A stretch of DNA of 64,000 bases from Orthonyx spaldingii (lineage: Eukaryota; Chordata; Aves; Passeriformes; Orthonychidae). Below are positions 37,460-51,236 of the stretch, one piece after another. Location: assembly GCA_013397795.1 (NCBI GenBank), contig VZTJ01000548.1:62001-126000 (forward strand), read 5' to 3'. The first letter of the stretch is position 1, and each line of letters begins with the position of its first letter. Made by a program: the position numbers and the translations under genes. The notes under the pieces were generated by a model. The model worked only from the letters and a program-made list of their open reading frames with translations. It did no database searches and had not been told where the DNA came from.

Positions 37460-40400
37460 TCAAGATGGAACGGTAAATAAACTGCCAGCCCTCAGTATTC
37501 AGCATTTCTGGGGTCATGTGGGAAAGGTAACCAAATTTATGGTGGCAGATGCAGCATATATGAATCACTGTTTTGGCATAAATATATTGAGTATTTTGCA
37601 GATCATATGGTAAGCAATGTAACAACTTAGATGAGCTGATGTTGATGCCTTGCATTCACTACACCATGGTGTCTTACAGACTTACTGATGTTGCTGCTGT
37701 GCTTGGATCAATTTATGGATAGATATAGGGAATAAGGGGTGATTCTTTGTCATGATAAGTCTAAGGTGTTTTATTTCTGTACTGCCTTTGGCTGGGATGG
37801 AGGTTTCTTCTCAGCAGCCTGTACAGCCTGTACAGAGCTTGGAATAGTTTGTGGCTAAAACAGTGCTGAGAGCACAAAGATGTTTTGGCTATTGCTGAAC
37901 AGTGCTTGCACATTCCCAACATGTTCTCTTTTTTCCCCACTCTGTCTCCCAGCAAATAAACTGAGGGTGGGCAATGAGGTATGAGGATACAGAGCTGGGA
38001 CAGCAGATGCAAACTGTGCAGAGAAGTATCCCATACCTTAGGACATCAGAAATAAAAGACTGAATTAGAGAAAGAAGAAATGGGGAACTTTGGCTTTTCA
38101 GTGTGACCATTACTCAGAGTCTGACTCAGTATCTTGAGTCAGGTGTCCTCTTGAGGCAGGTGGTGAGGGATTTCTTTGTGGTTTTTTGTTCTTTACTTGC
38201 ACTGGTTTTATCTTAACCTACAAACTTTCTCCTTTTTTATTCTTGCTCTTCTCTTCCCTGTCCCCTCGCACCTGCAATGGATATGCCATGCTTTCTTTTC
38301 TTTGGGCAATTACTTCAGAAGTCTCAAGTGGCCAACTTGGGCAGCTACTGTATGATGCCATGGGAGCTAGGAGCAATTAGAATCCCTGTAGGGACACTCA
38401 CAACAGCAGGGCCAGATACAGCTCCAAATGCCATCAGTGGTGAAGCTCCTTTTTGCTTTGGTTCTCAGGAGGTTTCAGACACAAGACAAAAGTGGATCAT
38501 GTCCTGAACACTCAGAAACACTGGCTAGAGTCCAAAGTGAATAGCAAGAAGGTGGGCTTGCAGACCTGTGTCTTTGTCCAACTGTAATTATTTCACAGTT
38601 GTGCCCACACTGATTGAAATGAGAAATAGGATTCAGTCACAAACAGGATATATGCAGAAGTTTTTGCTAGAGCCTGTCCTCTAACATTATGTTACAGTTT
38701 TCTGTCAGATTTGTCAGTTTGCCACTCTTTAATCCCTTCAATACAGAATACACTGATTTAGTACAGTACTAATTTTCATCATGTTTAATTAAACTAAATA
38801 TTTTACAACAGTAAATTCACTATGTTAATATGGTTACTTTAATCAGCTGTACAAGTAATCTCATCAAAACAAATATCAAACTTATTCAAAAATAGCTAGT
38901 TTTATTAAAACAATATTCCCTGGTGGTAAATATATTCACCTCCTTCTATTCTTTATTGATCATATCAATGTCAACTCCTTTTTGATTTTCCTAATGATAA
39001 TTTTATGCACACATTTTAACACTTCCCCAGAAATCCCATTTTCTATATTTCTCTATCATTGATGAATAATTTTGGGGTTTTTTTTAAATTGGAATATTCT
39101 ATCTTTTAATATTTGTCACAAATCCATGCCAAGATTTTAACAACTCCACTGATCTTTTCAAAAGAATTCAAGCACAAGTTGTTTCATCCTGAGAATACTT
39201 TTAAATATGACAGTTTTGGCCTGATATTACTCTAACCACTGGCAATAAAAACATTAAATATTGCATTAGCATAATTCCTCAGATGTCAGCATGAGATGGA
39301 TAAGTTTGTTAAATATAAGACATATAAGTCCATTTTATCAGGACATTTCTAAGTTTTTCCAGTAGTTATCTTACCTTGTTTTCCCTAAAAAAACACTGTA
39401 GAGAAGTAACTGATGAATATTTGAGACTTTCTTCTACTGTGACACATAAGTTAACATCTTTTTCCTACAGCTCACACCTGTATAAGACACCTCGTGCTCT
39501 CTTGATGTATTTAAACATTCTTTCTCACTGTATTTGTGAATAAGTCAATGAGAAGGATGTAAGGGTAGAAAATCCTCAAAATACTTCAAGATAAAGGCCT
39601 TAAAATCAGCAGATGGCACCTTCTTTTTGGTGCTTTGACAAAAGCATGAGCTTTGGGCATGCTGCTGCATCTTCCTCTGCTTCTTCATCAGATCATATCT
39701 TTATCCATTTACATCATGAGGCTTTCATGTCAAATGTTTCCTATGCTCATCCATGGCCTGCATTCTAAACTACTGATTTATTCCGATTGTTTTCACAAAT
39801 TCTCTGTTTTCGTTTTAAAAACAATTCAAATGATTTTTTCACCTTTTTTGTCAGACTTTATTATTTTTAGCAAAAAATATCTTTTGTGATTGCTGAACTG
39901 TGCTCTGGAGCGAAGGTCCATCATCTACTGCTTCTGCATGCAGTGCCCAGTTAGCAATCACATGAGTATATCTATTTTTTTAAAATCTTTTTAGACTGTG
40001 CTTCTTCTTTTCAGTTTGTAAAACTGACCATTCAAAAGAATAAACTATCAGTATTACTGGCCAGAAGTAGTATTTTGTATAATAGCAAAATAAGTCCATA
40101 AAAACCACCAGACTTTAGAGCAAGGATCAAGTCCTGCTCGTAGATCTATTATAGAATTACTCTGAGCTTGTTTCACTGGTTTTTCTATTGGAGAGTTTTT
40201 AATTTTATTGCTTAGAAATCTATATTTTTTTCTAACAAATTAAAAAAACCCCAAACCAACAAAACCCTAAAATTATCAGTGACCTTGGATTAAAATCTCC
40301 TCTCCTGGATCAAATTCTGCTATGGCCATGCAGCTTCTCTCCACAGGTGTCACATAAAAGGTATTTATGCCCTATAACATATGAATTTGCTCCCTAAGAT

Positions 40401-42089
40401 TAATTTTAATCAATATGTTCCTCTGTGATTTATCAGTCTTAATATTATTCTATGCATTTTCTGCTTCCTGTCCTTTTAAACTTTTGATTATTTTGAAGTT
40501 GATAATACCTGTACACATTTTATTAACACCCACCCACTCAGGTATTATTTTAAAAATGAATACTTATTAATGCTGTTTATTAGTACTCCTAGCTAGTACT
40601 AATATAGAGACCACACTGAGAAAGATCTTATTTCTCTGTATCCTGATATCTAGATTCTTTTTATCAACTTATTTTATAGACTCAAGAGCAAAAGATTGTA
40701 TATTACTTTGCAGTTCTTTGAAAGTCACTGCAAGCTTTTTTTAAATGAATTTTGATTTTATAGGAATCGTTTAGATTAAAACCTTCAATATTGTTGTATA
40801 TTGAAAAAAAGAGAAGTGAAAGTGAACAAATTAATTCATGTTCTGCAACAAAAAGAAATCATGGTGGTATTAATATTGATAATTAGAACTACTATAATGC
40901 ATTACAGTTGTAGCAATCAACTTGCCAATCTGGAATAGCTATTACATTTTTAACATTCATGAACAATGATGTAGATGTTGGTTCCCTGGTTATTAACTCT
41001 GCAGCAAGGCTAACTCCTCTTCAGAATTTAGCATATTTTTTTCAGCTGCAAATTAAGGGAGAAAGCAACATAGCAACAGTTTTTACAATACAGAATTTAA
41101 ATGCTTGAATACTCTAGTAGGAACAATCAAATCAAACTTTAAGTGAACACATTACTGTGACAAGTCTGCTCAGTTCAGTATACATCTCCCAGCGGATCAC
41201 TTTAACATCTTTTTTTCAAATGGATTGCTACACTGAGAAATATTTTTAAAAGATTTTAAAAGTTTTGTATGGTAGGTCTTCACAAACTGAGCGTCTAGAC
41301 TAATCCAATTGCAATTATTCTTTTTTAATACAGGCCAGTGGATTATCTAAACACATAGTTTTAATAGGAGGTATTTAAGTAGTTTATCTCTTCTTGAACC
41401 AGAGAAACAAGACCTTCAGTCTAACAGTGTATTATTTTTATAAGGATTTTGTTTTATCAGTTTCAGTCTTGCTGCCTGTCAGTTTTCCTCGTTTATTTAT
41501 AAAGGGGAGCATGAAAAATGCTGATCTCAATGCTAAAAAAATTGCATACAGAATTTAAAAGGACCTGACAAGCAGGTGAATGTTTAGAGTAAATCTTCTT
41601 TCACTTGAACTCTTCCTCTTAAACCTCATCTTAAAAGACACCCTCAAGGGTCTGTCAATAATGTGTATTTCATAGCAGAATAAAATTAAGAAGGATTAAG
41701 AAGACCCCGCCTACCCTTATGATCAGCTAAAAACTAAAAGAGATTCACCTGGAATTCTGAATGTGTTTCAAAAGTCAATTATCTCCGATAGTGTTGTGTG
41801 TAAATAACTGTCAATAACTGTGGACTTCTGAAAATCAGGATATTATGGCCTGTACTTTGCACTGAATCTCCAGAGATTATTTGGCATCTATTCACTCAAT
41901 TTACTGCATAGCCAGAAAAGTTCCTGTCTTTTCACATCCATCTACTTGCACACCTTCCCTTTACAGATGAGAAGACAAAGGAAACTCTCAGAGTCTGTAA
42001 AGACTCAGAACATGTACATAGACAACAGTCCTGCTGTGGGATCACAGACTGGCATTTTCTCTGTGTATCACCCTAAATAAACTCTTCTG
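37460..42089. other. Gene-free interval
   Basis: No supported gene. A 9-bp tandem (AGCCTGTAC twice, 37816-37833) is the only small repeat in the first part. Frames at 37761-38110(-) and 38186-38507(+) have no recognisable domains. From about 38700 to 41900 the sequence is very AT-rich and featureless, with an A-rich CCAAACCAACAAAACCC patch near 40245-40270. Confidence 0.6.
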
Positions 42090-42228
42090 AAATTCTGAAG
42101 GAGCTAGCAGATGTTATGGCAGGATCCCTTGCTATCATCTTGGGAGGCTGGGGAGGTCCCTGCTGGTGGGAAGCCAGCCGATGTTATTCCCATCTACAAG
42201 AAGAGTGTGAGGAAAGACTCAGGGATAG
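42090..42228 (+). mobile_element. CR1 LINE fragment, reverse-transcriptase part of ORF2
   Basis: Translation on the plus strand gives LKELADVMAGSLAIIL (from about 42095). After a shift of one frame it gives EVPAGGKPADVIPIYKKS and then VRKDSG. These are the expected consecutive segments of the CR1 ORF2 reverse transcriptase just upstream of the NYRP motif region. The copy is short, broken by a frameshift, and ends abruptly where a pentanucleotide array starts. CR1 is the dominant LINE of birds and other sauropsids, so this is a dead molecular fossil. Confidence 0.8.
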
Positions 42229-42293
42229 TCTGGTCTGATCTGATCTAGTCTGTTCTGTTCTGTTCTGTTCTGTTCTGTTCTTTTCTATTCTAG
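42229..42293. repeat. TCTGN pentanucleotide array, 13 units
   Basis: Thirteen pentamers in perfect phase: TCTGG, TCTGA, TCTGA, TCTAG, six TCTGT (42249-42278), then TCTTT, TCTAT, TCTAG. The centre is pure and the edges degenerate, as in a microsatellite that expanded from the middle and decays outward. It begins directly at the end of the CR1 fragment. Confidence 0.95.
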
Positions 42294-45200
42294 CTTGGGA
42301 TGAATTGCAATACTTCAGATTTAAACACTACTTAAAGACAGAGAGTTGGGGGCAAAAGGGAGAAGTGGTCAGAGACAGAAAGAAAAAAAAAGAGCTTGAA
42401 AAAGTATAGGGAAAAAAAATTGGAAAAAAATACTAGATTGCTATGAAGTCAAGATCTGATAACCAAATTGCCCTTCAAACTTTCATTGACGAGTCTCAGT
42501 ACTAATAATGTAGGATGTCAATTTCTGCAAAATTAAGCACTGGACATCACCCTCAGGGCTTTGCAAAATGTTCTTATGGTGTGTCAGAGGCAAAATGTTG
42601 CTTTGTGTTCTCAGAACTATCTTCAGTACACTTGTGATATGATAAACTTGATTTAAGGACAGATGTGCACAGCAGCAGTTGTGGCCAAGATGGCCCAGAA
42701 CTGTTCGCTTCCAAGAACGGAAACCAGTTTCTGTGAAGCTGAGCACCCAACACAGGGTTATGATCAAAGAATTCTCCCACTTCCAGGCACAACAGTAGAC
42801 AGGAACAAAATGTGAAAAATTATGATATTACTGTTAATGTCAATATTTAGAAAAGACTGACAACTGAATTCTTCTGCTCTGCTGAACTTTTAGCAAAGTT
42901 GGCATTTGTACTATGAAGTCAACAGTCGACTTCATACGGGGAGACAATTTTCACAAATTGCAATTCAAGCATAAGAACATTTGGTATAAAAGAACTGAGA
43001 TTCTTACTCCCTTTCTTTTCACTTCTCACTCTTTGTTGCTGTTCTTAATAATAAAGGTAAAAACCAGCCACATCCATGTACAAAGATATATTTATTTTCT
43101 TCCTGTTTAAATTTAGACCTCCAAAAAATATTAATGCATCCTCCTATCACTTAGATATTTTTATACAAATGTAAATGAGTTGACTACACACATATTCTAT
43201 AAGTATAAATGAGATAAAAGTCAGGGTCATATTTTCCTACAATGGCATGCAATGCCCTGTGTTTGGGAACAGGAAACTGAAAAAATCAGAGAAAATATTT
43301 TTCCTTTTAAACTATGCTTCTTAGATAGTAAAGAATATTTATACATACAAATATACATTCAGGCAACATACTGTAGTAGTCATAGAATAGCTGTAATAAA
43401 ATAAAATCTAATATTGAATTCTCTCAGATATATCTCATATATATAGTGTAAGTTTTAGATTGGGAGACTTCTATTTTTTTTATAACCTTGCAAAAGTAGC
43501 ATCATGCTTTTCTTATATCAGATGTGAGTGAAGTTCAACATACAACATACCACTTTAAAGGAAATAAGTATCAATATCCACTAGCTGTAATTTCAAATTA
43601 CTTGCTACAATGAGGTGATTGCTATCCAGGTTTAGAAGCAGAACAGTTTAGAACAAAGTTCTCTTTTCAGTATTTTATTCTCAAAAGGAGATGACAGGGA
43701 AAAAAAAGATAAAAGTCTAGTTTTCTGGAGAAGTTTTATGGTTTAACAGATTCACAGTATATATGTTAGGGTTTCATTGCTAGCTTTTTTTTCATATCCT
43801 TCTGATACTGAGCAATTCAATTTCCTGAATTTTTTTTTCCAGCTAAAAATCTTCTCTATCATATCTATATTGATTTAAACTTTTACATGGTAGCACTTGT
43901 CCTTTACTTTGCCTATCACTCACCTCTGCTCATCTGCTGTAGTAGCAGCAGTAACAGCAATAGCAATGGCAGTAATAGTCTAAAAGACTCAGATATGATG
44001 CCAGTGTTGTAATCTATCTCAGTGCAGTCAGCAAGGTTTGTCCAAACAAATGAATCTCCAGGCTTGAAGCATTTCTCAATATTCATGCACACTGCCATTA
44101 ATTTGTTGTGCAGCAGATTCCAAATGAGGGAATGAGCTGTGTTGCTGGTTTTTATATGATTTGGTTTTTATTACAGTAACAGTGACTGATAGAATTATTC
44201 CCTTATCTACAAAAACATGGGTAGATTTATGCAATATTAATATCTATAGCTAAGTCCAGGCAGGTAGCTCAGCAGAGGAGTCCAAACATTCTCATGCAGC
44301 TCTAGTTATCCAGAGGTTTAAAACAGCCCTTGACTGTCAACAGCAGCCATAAAGGTAACATATAATTTTAAAATTACATTTAAATATTTACAGACAATAA
44401 GAACCAGCTTTCCTGACCAATGCACACCAACCAAGGTAATAAATTCCTGGAAATTCAAGCTAGTGCTTTGTTTGTGCTCTTGCTGCTTTGCATTATCCCC
44501 ACACTGTAAACCAGCCAGGCAACCTGCTTACTCAAGGCCAAGCTCTGTCTTGACCACCTGCATTTTTCACCAGGAAAAATGCAGAAGCCTCTGACAGTAG
44601 GAATCAGTGGCAACTGTGCTCTCCATAGAGTGGTGTCATCACAGTACTTTTCCAGTGATGTAAGGAAAATTCCATAAAGACCTCAGTAAGCTTTTCTGAG
44701 TTCATCCACCTACTTTTGATTTCTCAGCTCTCCTTGGTGTTAAATTTGTCTTAACTTCTTCCTTCTACCATCCCATTCCTTCCTATTCCACAGCACAAAA
44801 TCAGTTTTCTAAATGCTTACAGGATGCCTGCAATAGCTCTGCTTATCCTTACTCACAGCTCCAGCCAACACCATGAAGAGCATTTACATAATTGTACCTT
44901 ATATATTGCAAAAACAAATGTTTTAAATAATTGTGGGCAAGATTGATTGGATCAGGGAAAATAAAAATAAGAAGAAGCCAAAATTCTCATGATAGATTTG
45001 AGAGAAGTGGAAAAAACATCATTTTTTGGTATCAGTTTTGGATGTTACACTATGGAATTATATAAGAAGTCATAAAACATACTTATCTACTTGTCAGTCT
45101 GGATGCTCCCAATGTTCTCAAATACTTTTTCTATCTGTGGTTTTAAGACTTTCGCAGTACATCAGAAACAATTTTTCAGTACGAGATATAACCGTGCAAT

Positions 45201-47534
45201 ATAGGGCACACTCTTTTGTGCATATTTTACCTTTACAAGGTGATTGCCATTTTGGGGGGAGGGTCAAATCAGGACTAAATAAATGTGTTTTGTTAGCATT
45301 ATCCTAATAGCTAATAAATTATACTGTTCTTGTTATGTATATTGAGGTTCTCTGTTGTGCTGTGTGCAAACTCATATACAAATTTATGAAAAACTCTCTT
45401 AAAATTTCTGCAAGAACCCCAACAAACCAAAGCTTGATAGCTTCCATTTTGTCTAACATGGCCAGAGATATCTGGCCTCATTTTAGATATTCAGTAGATA
45501 CTCAGTAGCTGTCTAGGACAAACCTAGTTGTGGAACTCTAGCTAATGGAGAAAGATAAATAAATTCACCTTGATTTATACTTTCTAATAAATTAAGCACT
45601 AGTGCCTATTATGACTGAAAAATTTGGTGGAATGTTCTGGTATGTGTCCTATCAGCCAAAGGTTTCTATTTCCCATTCCTTCACACATACATAAATAGTT
45701 ATTTTTTCTTAAATCAAATAGTGAATATTTCATGCAAAATTAGTATTTTCTTTCATAGATCACTTCTTGATGATATATTCAATTTCTTGATTTTCCTGAA
45801 GTCCTCTAATCCCAATATAGTTGTCAAACATCAGTACTTTCAATAATTTCACACATTTTTGCTAAACAAGTGTGATTTCAAATCTTCCTTATTTTATATT
45901 TATCCTTTATCATAAATAGCATAGCAACCAAATTAAAAAAAAGTCAAAGCATTGATAGAAATCTAAAGAGAAATAGTCTAACATTTTACTTCACCAATTT
46001 TTTGGTATTGATAGTGTCTGTTTTATAAGTTTAGGTTTTCTTCAGGTAACCAATATGAGTATTACTTAGCATATTCTTCAAGCATTCTTCAGCTTTTCAT
46101 CAAGGCCTTTTATCTATTCCTTTGCTAAGGAACAAGGAAAGAAGCAGGCAGAGTGTTTAAGACTTGAGAAAATGAAACTATCTCGTCAAAGATGTTTTAT
46201 CTCATTACTTATATAGTACTAAAAAGTAGATCTGTTTACTTGAAAAAAGTAATTTTTGTCAGAAAAAAATCACTTTTACAAGACACATGTTTGTGTGCCA
46301 CATTATAAGGCTTTTGAAGTTGGGGGAATTAATACTTTTTGCAAGTATCTACAGCTTTAACTATTGATCAGTGCTGATTTTGACATTGAATAATATTTAT
46401 TGAAAAAAAAGCAAATTTTTGTTCTTTAAATGCATTGATAAATACATTGTATGATAATTGCACCCACTGATGTAACTTCTGCTGTGAGGGAGAGCATTTA
46501 ACCCACTCTGCATCCATACACTGGCAAAATGTACAGTAATACCCTAAATTTTGTCCATTTACTTACTAATGGACCACATCAGCATTGATAGGAACTTGTG
46601 GTTTATTCAACTGAGTTAATCAATGTTCCCATTATCTTGGTATTTAACATTAAGACATTCTGGTTTAAAATAGGAAGGAGAAAGACATTATGTCAGATAT
46701 TGGAACAGGTTTTTAAAAAAACCCAAACACACAAAAAAACCCCATAAAATCAACTCTCATTCTGCCTTTAGCCAAGAAAGGGATCAGAAGTGATCTGAAA
46801 AGCAAGATGTTTAAAAAGCACGTTGCCTAAACACTGTCTGATTGCTCTTTTAAAAGAATTTCTGAAAACATATGAGAGCCTGTGCTCTTCACATATGTTA
46901 CTAAATTTTATTATCTGGTCTTCCTAATATAGTGAGACATCAGTAAACTGCACCTGTGGATGTTTCAGAGCATTGTGACTGTCGTAATATCTTATGCAGA
47001 AAGGACAAAACAGAGCTACTTCTCTGTTGGCACTGACACAGATAGGGAAACTATCTTCATAAATAAAGTGCGCCAATATCCGAAATGATAACAAAAATCT
47101 GGCAACTGACAGGAACAGGAAGTTTTGAAGAATAATCTGCACATCTGCTAGCATCCTTTAAAATAAATGCTGGCTTCTATTAGCAAGAGAAAGAAGGTGC
47201 TCAAATAAAAGGATAAAGAGTGTGTGAAAAAAATCAGTGAATGCTAGCTTCTCAGTTTTCTAATTGCAATTGGAAATATTTATATTCTTTCTGGGGTAGG
47301 AAATAGGAACACTAATTACACCATAATATGGATATCACTTTACAAAGCCAGAAGTATAGTCCTGAATTAAAGTTTTTGTGCTTCTCTTATAAGCATGAGA
47401 AAATCGAGGGAAGCAGATATAAAATTGACCAGTCTGATATGCAATAAAGATTTCTCCTCAGTCATAATTAATGGTAATTGTATTATTACTGTGATTTAAT
47501 TAAAACCAAATGGAATTTTATTTATCAATGATTT
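42294..47534. other. Gene-free interval
   Basis: AT-rich unique DNA. A loose trinucleotide-like patch (GTAGTAGCAGCAGTAACAGC onward, 43939-43978) gives a spurious leucine run on the minus strand. Other frames (42483-42792 minus, 45026-45307 plus) show no domains. Near 46710-46745 is an A-rich patch with AAACCCAAACACAC. No repeat family recognised. Confidence 0.6.
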
Positions 47535-47552
47535 CATCATCATCATCATCAT
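47535..47552. repeat. (CAT)6 trinucleotide microsatellite
   Basis: Six uninterrupted CAT triplets, giving a serine run in one plus frame. Confidence 0.95.
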
Positions 47553-50500
47553 TATATTTTAACCCTACATGTCCATTGAACAGTCAAGAAGCTGAACCTG
47601 TTTATCAAGAGCCTCCTATACTCTACATGGAAATGATTTATTCCGTTCTTTCCAAAAATAATCCTTCTAGGAACTTTCAAAGAAGCTGGAAGTGTTCATA
47701 GACCATTCTTTTAAGTTGGGATGATGCAGAGGCAACTTCTGGAAGGGTTGTTCCAGAACTGAGAAAGGCCACTCCATACTTACACAGATTTTATGTTCTT
47801 TTCCCTGCACACAATCATTACTGGCACACACAAAGCCAACCACTGTTGGAGAAAGGATACTGACATTTTGTTGGACTTAAAAAAGCTGTTCTCATCTTCT
47901 GTGGTAGCTATTCTTTAACAGAAAAATGTGATTTTTAACATCTCTTCCAAAGACCCCAGTGTTAAGGAACAGATAAATTTTCATATAAATACTCTTTGGT
48001 AGTTTCAAAAATGAATTTATAAACAATTCCAGTTCTAGATATATATCCACAAAAATGATTCACTACTATATTAATGGACTTTTTAATCTGAGAATTCAAA
48101 CTCAAATTTATAACAATTCCTTAATCAATCCTCATCTCTAACCTAAACCAGATTCTTTGATTTCTTTGTGGTTTATACGAAAGTTTGAACATAACCAGAA
48201 AATTGCTCATGAAGATTTATTTGTTTTAAATAGATATTTTCATCGACATAGATTTAATGTTGGTCTATGCTCATCAACAACAGCTGTATTAAACCCAGTC
48301 AAAACAAACTGTGTAAGCACATGGTGTAGTACAATCTTACATTCCTCAATTTAGTAGCAAAATCCAAGGAGAAAATTGCAATGAAATTCTGGTCCTTGAA
48401 TATGTGCTTTATCACCATATACAGTCACTAGAGTCCCAGTTTTCTCCCTTCAAGGCACAGAAAATACGACTTTGAAGAAGAATAACCTAAGTATGCACAG
48501 AAATGTGATTGAGAAGGATCCTCTCAAAGGCATTTTTAATGTGTGATGAAAGAGACACAACTCAAAAACACAGAAGACAAAGGAGAATGTAATTTTAGAC
48601 CAAGATTATAGTCAACTTTAATAAGCATAATTGATTTTTCAGGAGTGTGAGATTGGAGGAAGAAAACTCTAAAAAAAGGTTTTCATTACACAGAATGAAA
48701 GAGTAACTCCTCAGAGAAATTCAAGGTGACTGCTCTAAATGTCTCCAGTGCCAGAGAGCAAAAAGCATGAATGAGACACCATCAGTTGTGATACACTGGA
48801 AACCACATAAATATGGAACATGAGATTTATCTCACATTATTTAGATATTTTTAAATCATTTACCAAGCCTGAGTCACCTGATCACAAAAGAATGGCTCTC
48901 TCTAGGTGAGTGTCTCCAAAGAGGGATTATACCCTGAAGCAGCCCAAGAGTTTTTACAGCTTGTAGAGCCTAGACTTGGTGTTTTACTTTTAATGTAGTT
49001 CTGTTTAAGTGAGGAGTTAAAGAGTGGTGCAGTAAAAGAAGACACAATAATCAGATAAGTAACTAAGTATTGTTGGTTTCTTCAAGGCCAGCTGCTGTTT
49101 GTCTCTCCCGCTGTGAAAACTGATGTTTCAAAGACCACTCAGCTTTTTGGAGACTAGCCATTCTCCCAACCAGGCAGACCACTCCAGAGCCTGTTACTCC
49201 CATTAATAATGACTCCCAACTATTTCAGTTCTTTTAAATACTGGTTTATCTGAAGATCAGGTTTACAGCCTGAGGTTCCTTTATTCCAAATTTCAGTATG
49301 GATCAGGCAAAAAAATCTTTAATGGACTCTAAATTGAATCAATCTGTTCAGCAACCCAGTTCCAGAGGCCCTGAAGGATAATAACTTTCAATCCTAACTC
49401 AGTTCTGCTCTTAGCTATTATCTACCTTTTACTTATCAGCAGTCTACTCTGCCTTTAATTAACCCTATGCTAAACTAACTTGAAAGAAATTTTTTAAAAA
49501 ATTATTAAATTAAATCATTACCACATACCTGTACATCTGTAAGGCATTTTGTAGTACACACATTTACATCATAAAGTGACACCACCCAGCTGCAGACTTT
49601 CATTAGCCTTGTGGAGGATTGCAGACATCCTGCTTATTAAGGTGTTGTCCAGCTGTTTAGCAGTCCCATTTTCAGCATTCCAGCACTGCATTTGCACAGT
49701 CACAGTAAGGTCATTCTCTGCTTTTCAGGTACATGCAGTGGTCTTTCAGAGATTATTTATAACGAATGTATCTGAGTGCATTACAGTGTACACTGCAAAA
49801 CAAATCAAGTGAACAGGTCTTTCAGTGAATGGTGAAGATAAATCAATAAGTCAAGACAAAATAATTCAGAAAACAAAATATAATATTTTTTCTCTACAGA
49901 TCATCAGCATTTGTGCTGAGATCAACATGCAGGAAGGAAAACTGAAACACGGGCATCACGGAGGAGGGGTAGAGAGAAAGAAAATGTTGCTGAAAGATCA
50001 CACCCATAGTAGAATTGAAGAGACATGTCAAAGGCAAACCAATGTACAAATTAAGAGAAAGCATAACTACGAATGATACAGACCAGGGAGATTTAATCCT
50101 AATATTCAATGTCAGTACATGATTGTGTGTCTAAAAATTATTTTGAAGACTTGTGAAAATAGGTGCTTTTATATTTGATCATTTCCAGAGCATTAAATTT
50201 GAAAGAAATTTTGTTTACTATGGGTTTGAACAAGGACTTGACCTTTGAGCTTTGTGTCATACAGAAGCACTCAATATAGCTTTTCCTTTAAGCATCTATC
50301 ACACGGAAAAAGTTATTTCAATTATGACACCTGTTCAGTTTGAGTACTTAAGCCAAAATAAGGCTTGTTCTAGATGACAGCTGAGCTAAGAATTCCGCAG
50401 TATAGGCAATTGACAAGATCTCTGGAATATTCTTTTCTAAATTAGAACTAATCAATACAATCTGTTGTGCAGCATTTAAAAAACAACTTATCAGCAAAAG

Positions 50501-50837
50501 CATAGAGAGATAGTAGTGAGTGTAACAATGTCGAGCAAGTAAAATTAGTGTCACAAAGCTCCCTGCTTTTCTAATTTTCTAAATTTCTCATTTCTAATTT
50601 CAGATGTTACAAATATAAAAGAAGGCAAGAGATCTCTTTGAACAATTTCCTATATTTTTATCAGCTCTCCCACAGCTGAAACAGCTTTGGAGGGAGCAGC
50701 TGGGTCTGTCAGGGCTTATGTTTAGCAAGGAACAATCAAGTAAATGTTTGTTTTGGTCTGCTTACATGAGTCCTTTTGAACTGGAAATTATTTGAATGTG
50801 ATAGAATAATAGGTTCTACCTCGATAGAACTTGACAT
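47553..50837. other. Gene-free interval
   Basis: AT-rich unique DNA with no recognised gene or repeat. Frames at 48157-48354, 49576-49812 and 49825-50076 (plus) and 50348-50554 (minus) carry no known domain. The stretch 49570-49740 is slightly GC-richer and free of low complexity. Confidence 0.6.
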
Positions 50838-51236
50838 ATTAGAATCAAAGAATCACAGATTATGCTGAGTTGGAAAGGACCCATCAGGATCATCGAGTCC
50901 AACTCGATGGCCCTGTGCAGGACACCCCATAAGTCACACCCTGTGCCTGAGAGTGTCATCCAAACACTTCTCAAACTCTGTCAGGCCTGGGGCTGTGACT
51001 GCTTTCCTGGGGAGCCTGTTCCTGTTCCCAGACACCCTGTGGGTGAAGAATCTTTTCCTGATATTCAACTTAAACCTCCCCAACTCAGTTTCATGCCATT
51101 TCCTTGACCCCTGTCACTGGTCGTGAGAGTGAAGAGATCAGTACCTGCCCCTGCACCTCCCCTCTTGGGATGTTGAAGAGTGCAATGAGGTCTCCCCTCA
51201 ATCTCTTCTTCCCCAGGCTGAACAAATTAAGTCTCA
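50838..51236 (-). mobile_element. CR1 LINE, 3'-terminal piece (minus strand)
   Basis: Read on the minus strand, this is the non-coding 3' end of CR1. On the plus strand it starts with degenerate 8-bp terminal repeats (ATTAGAAT, CAAAGAAT, CACAGATT at 50838-50861, variants of CATAGAAT), followed by GAGTTGGAAAGGACCCATCA, a well-known CR1 3'-UTR segment. It continues through the CCTGTTCC, GTGAAGAATCTTTTCCTGAT and AATGAGGTCTCCCCTCAATC blocks to the truncation point near CCCCAGGCTGAACAAA. It is 5'-truncated at about 51236, as most CR1 copies are. Short frames across it are shadows. Confidence 0.95.

Noticed and set aside
43916..44098. Leucine-run frame
   Set aside because: Produced by an imperfect AGC/AGT trinucleotide patch.
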